A stretch of 64,000 bases of DNA from Aromatoleum toluolicum (lineage in GTDB: Bacteria; Pseudomonadota; Gammaproteobacteria; Burkholderiales; Rhodocyclaceae): the NCBI RefSeq assembly GCF_012911005.2, contig NZ_WTVS01000001.1:62001-126000 (forward strand), given 5' to 3'. Both the position numbers and the translations under genes were made by a program. The notes under the pieces were generated by a model that did no database searches, was not told where the DNA came from, and saw nothing but the letters and a program-made list of their open reading frames with translations. Numbering within the stretch: the stretch's first letter is position 1; each line of letters opens with the position of its first letter. Shown here piece by piece: positions 62,594 through 64,000 of the stretch.

Positions 62594-64000
62594 TCACAGC
62601 GCCATGATCACGGACTTGGATTCGGTGTACAGGTCGAGCACCGCGCGCCCCATCTCGCGTCCGATGCCGGACTGCTTGAAGCCGCCGAAGGGCATCGCGT
62701 TGTCGAGGATGTTGTGGCAGTTCACCCACACGGTGCCGGCCTGGATCTTCGGGATCAGGCGATGCACGCGCGACAGGTCGTTCGACCAGATGCTCGCCGC
62801 GAGCCCGTAGGGGGTGTCGTTCGCACGCCGCGCGACCTCGTCCAGATCGTCGTACGGCATCGCGACGACGACCGGCCCGAAGATCTCCTCGCGCACGACC
62901 TTCATGTCGTCGGTCGTATCGACCAGCACCGTCGGCTTCACGAAGTAGCCTGCGCCCTCGCCCGCCGCGCCGCCGGCCGCGGCCCGTGCGCCTTCGGCGA
63001 AGCCGCTTTCGATGTAGCCGAGCACGCGTTTCTGCTGCGTCGCGGACACCAACGGGCCGATCTGCGTGGTCGGGTCGATGCCGGCGCCGAGCTTCATGCC
63101 GGCGGCGATGCCCGAGAGGCCTTCGACGACCTCGTCGAAACGGCTCTTATGCACGAAGAGGCGCGAACCGGCCGTACACACCTGCCCCTGGTTGAAGAAG
63201 ATCGCCTGCGCCGCACCCGCCGCCGCCTGGCTGACGTCCGCGTCGTCGAGCACGATCACCGGGCTCTTGCCGCCCAATTCCAGCGACACGCGGGTCATGT
63301 TGTCTAGCGCCGCCTTGCCGACCAGCTTGCCGATCTCGGTCGAACCGGTGAAGGCGACTTTCTCGACCCCCTTGTGCGACGCGAGCGCCGCGCCCGCCGT
63401 ATGGCCGAGGCCGGTCACGACGTTGAGCACGCCTGCCGGATAGCCCGCCTCCAGCGCCAGCTCGGCGAAACGCAGTGCGGAGAGCGGCGTCTCCTCGGCC
63501 GGCTTCAGCACCATCGTGCAGCCCGTCGCGAGCGCCGGTGCCACTTTCCACGCCGCCATCAGCAGCGGGAAGTTCCACGGGATGATCGCGCCGACCACCC
63601 CGACCGGCTCGCGCCGCGTAAAGCCGAAGAACTCGCGGTCGCGGATGATGGGCACCGAGACGTCCATCGTCGAACCTTCGATCTTGGTCGCCCAGCCCGC
63701 CATGTAGCGCAGGAAATCGACCACCAGCGCGACATCGACGTGGCGCGCCATCGTCACCGGCTTGCCGTTGTCGAGCGATTCGATCTCGGCCAGCTCCTGC
63801 GCGTTCGCCTCGACCAGATCCGCGAACTTAAGCAGCAGGCGCTCGCGATCGACGGGCCGCATCTTCGGCCAGTCACCCGACTCGAAGGCGCGGCGCGCGG
63901 CAGCGACCGCGCGGTCGATGTCTTCCGCCCCGCCTGCCGGCACGCTGGCGAATTTCTCGCCGCTGGCCGGATCGACCACCGCCAGCGTCTCGCCGCTCGC
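62594..64000 (-). CDS. NAD(P)-dependent aldehyde dehydrogenase (5' end beyond the right edge)
   Basis: 469 codons are visible; reading continues off the window (ASGETLAVVDPASGEK is in frame to the last base), so the start lies outside. Catalytic Cys in NQGQVCTAGSR, Glu in VSLELGGKSP, and IIPWNFPLLMAAWKVAPALA and GFKQSGIGREMG are family hallmarks, resembling phenylacetaldehyde/betaine aldehyde dehydrogenases. It lies 67 bases upstream of qhpA on the same strand, so it probably oxidises the aldehyde made by the amine dehydrogenase to the acid. Confidence 0.93.
   Translation of the reverse strand, partial: ASGETLAVVDPASGEKFASVPAGGAEDIDRAVAAARRAFESGDWPKMRPVDRERLLLKFADLVEANAQELAEIESLDNGKPVTMARHVDVALVVDFLRYMAGWATKIEGSTMDVSVPIIRDREFFGFTRREPVGVVGAIIPWNFPLLMAAWKVAPALATGCTMVLKPAEETPLSALRFAELALEAGYPAGVLNVVTGLGHTAGAALASHKGVEKVAFTGSTEIGKLVGKAALDNMTRVSLELGGKSPVIVLDDADVSQAAAGAAQAIFFNQGQVCTAGSRLFVHKSRFDEVVEGLSGIAAGMKLGAGIDPTTQIGPLVSATQQKRVLGYIESGFAEGARAAAGGAAGEGAGYFVKPTVLVDTTDDMKVVREEIFGPVVVAMPYDDLDEVARRANDTPYGLAASIWSNDLSRVHRLIPKIQAGTVWVNCHNILDNAMPFGGFKQSGIGREMGRAVLDLYTESKSVIMAL

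Overview
The window is high-GC chromosomal DNA (roughly two thirds G+C by eye) with tightly packed, mostly housekeeping genes. Gene content (PhoH2, LigD/Ku, AcnA and AcnB, BktB-like thiolase, cNMP/CBS/DUF294 protein, HD-GYP and GGDEF signalling, quinohemoprotein amine dehydrogenase) and protein similarities point to a betaproteobacterium of the Azoarcus / Aromatoleum / Thauera group (Rhodocyclales), organisms typically able to respire nitrate. I assign this from family knowledge only, without a database search.

Layout. 1-8.4 kb: hom (cut by the left edge), alaA, a Mth938-like gene, a Bcp peroxiredoxin, phoH2, a translationally coupled trio (DUF294 signalling protein, exonuclease-like protein with altered catalytic residues, NlpC/P60 hydrolase) and a CpdA-like phosphodiesterase. 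8.6-13.9 kb: NHEJ operon ligD-ku plus a MerR/TPR gene, with a DUF72 gene divergent from it. 13.9-19.6 kb: divergent acnB and acnA with a palindrome over the acnB promoter. 19.6-27.2 kb: YchJ, DUF6394 plus a K+ channel with two RCK modules, S4 protein, Ap4A phosphorylase, a minus-strand run dusC-trmB-UPF0149-ykgJ-ykgJ, and rpmE with promoter, leader hairpin and terminator. 27.3-39.8 kb: glycosyltransferase, orn, M48 protease, rsgA, thiolase, CobD/CbiB-like, DODA-type dioxygenase, DUF3365 haem protein, trxC, dtd, MliC-like lipoprotein, leuE, HD-GYP regulator and Hpt. 39.8-46.6 kb: hybrid kinase, NYN-LOTUS protein, 2-hydroxyacid dehydrogenase, a FliD-C-like orphan and a short GGDEF protein.

46.6-53.4 kb is the first unusual region. 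A lysR / aspA / dicarboxylate-amino acid transporter / double-domain Asp-Glu racemase cassette is bracketed by five plus-strand copies of one small-RNA gene (two on the left, three on the right). Each copy has its own -35/-10 with exactly 17 bp between them, an anti-Shine-Dalgarno pyrimidine core and an intrinsic terminator. The closest pair (74 of 75 bases identical) has one member on each side of the cassette, as if one array had been split.

53.4-64 kb is the second: a quinohemoprotein amine dehydrogenase (QHNDH) operon, read right to left as aldehyde dehydrogenase (cut by the right edge), qhpA, qhpD, qhpC, qhpB, qhpF, qhpE, followed by two coupled U32-family genes. These two carry the cysteine patterns of UbiV and UbiU, the O2-independent hydroxylases of ubiquinone synthesis, and stand where a flavin monooxygenase (QhpG) would be expected. 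The simplest reading is an O2-independent route for hydroxylating the cofactor tryptophan of the gamma subunit, which would let a denitrifier build the enzyme without oxygen. That is inference, but it is the most interesting hypothesis in the window.

I saw no rRNA, tRNA, CRISPR array, transposase or prophage gene.
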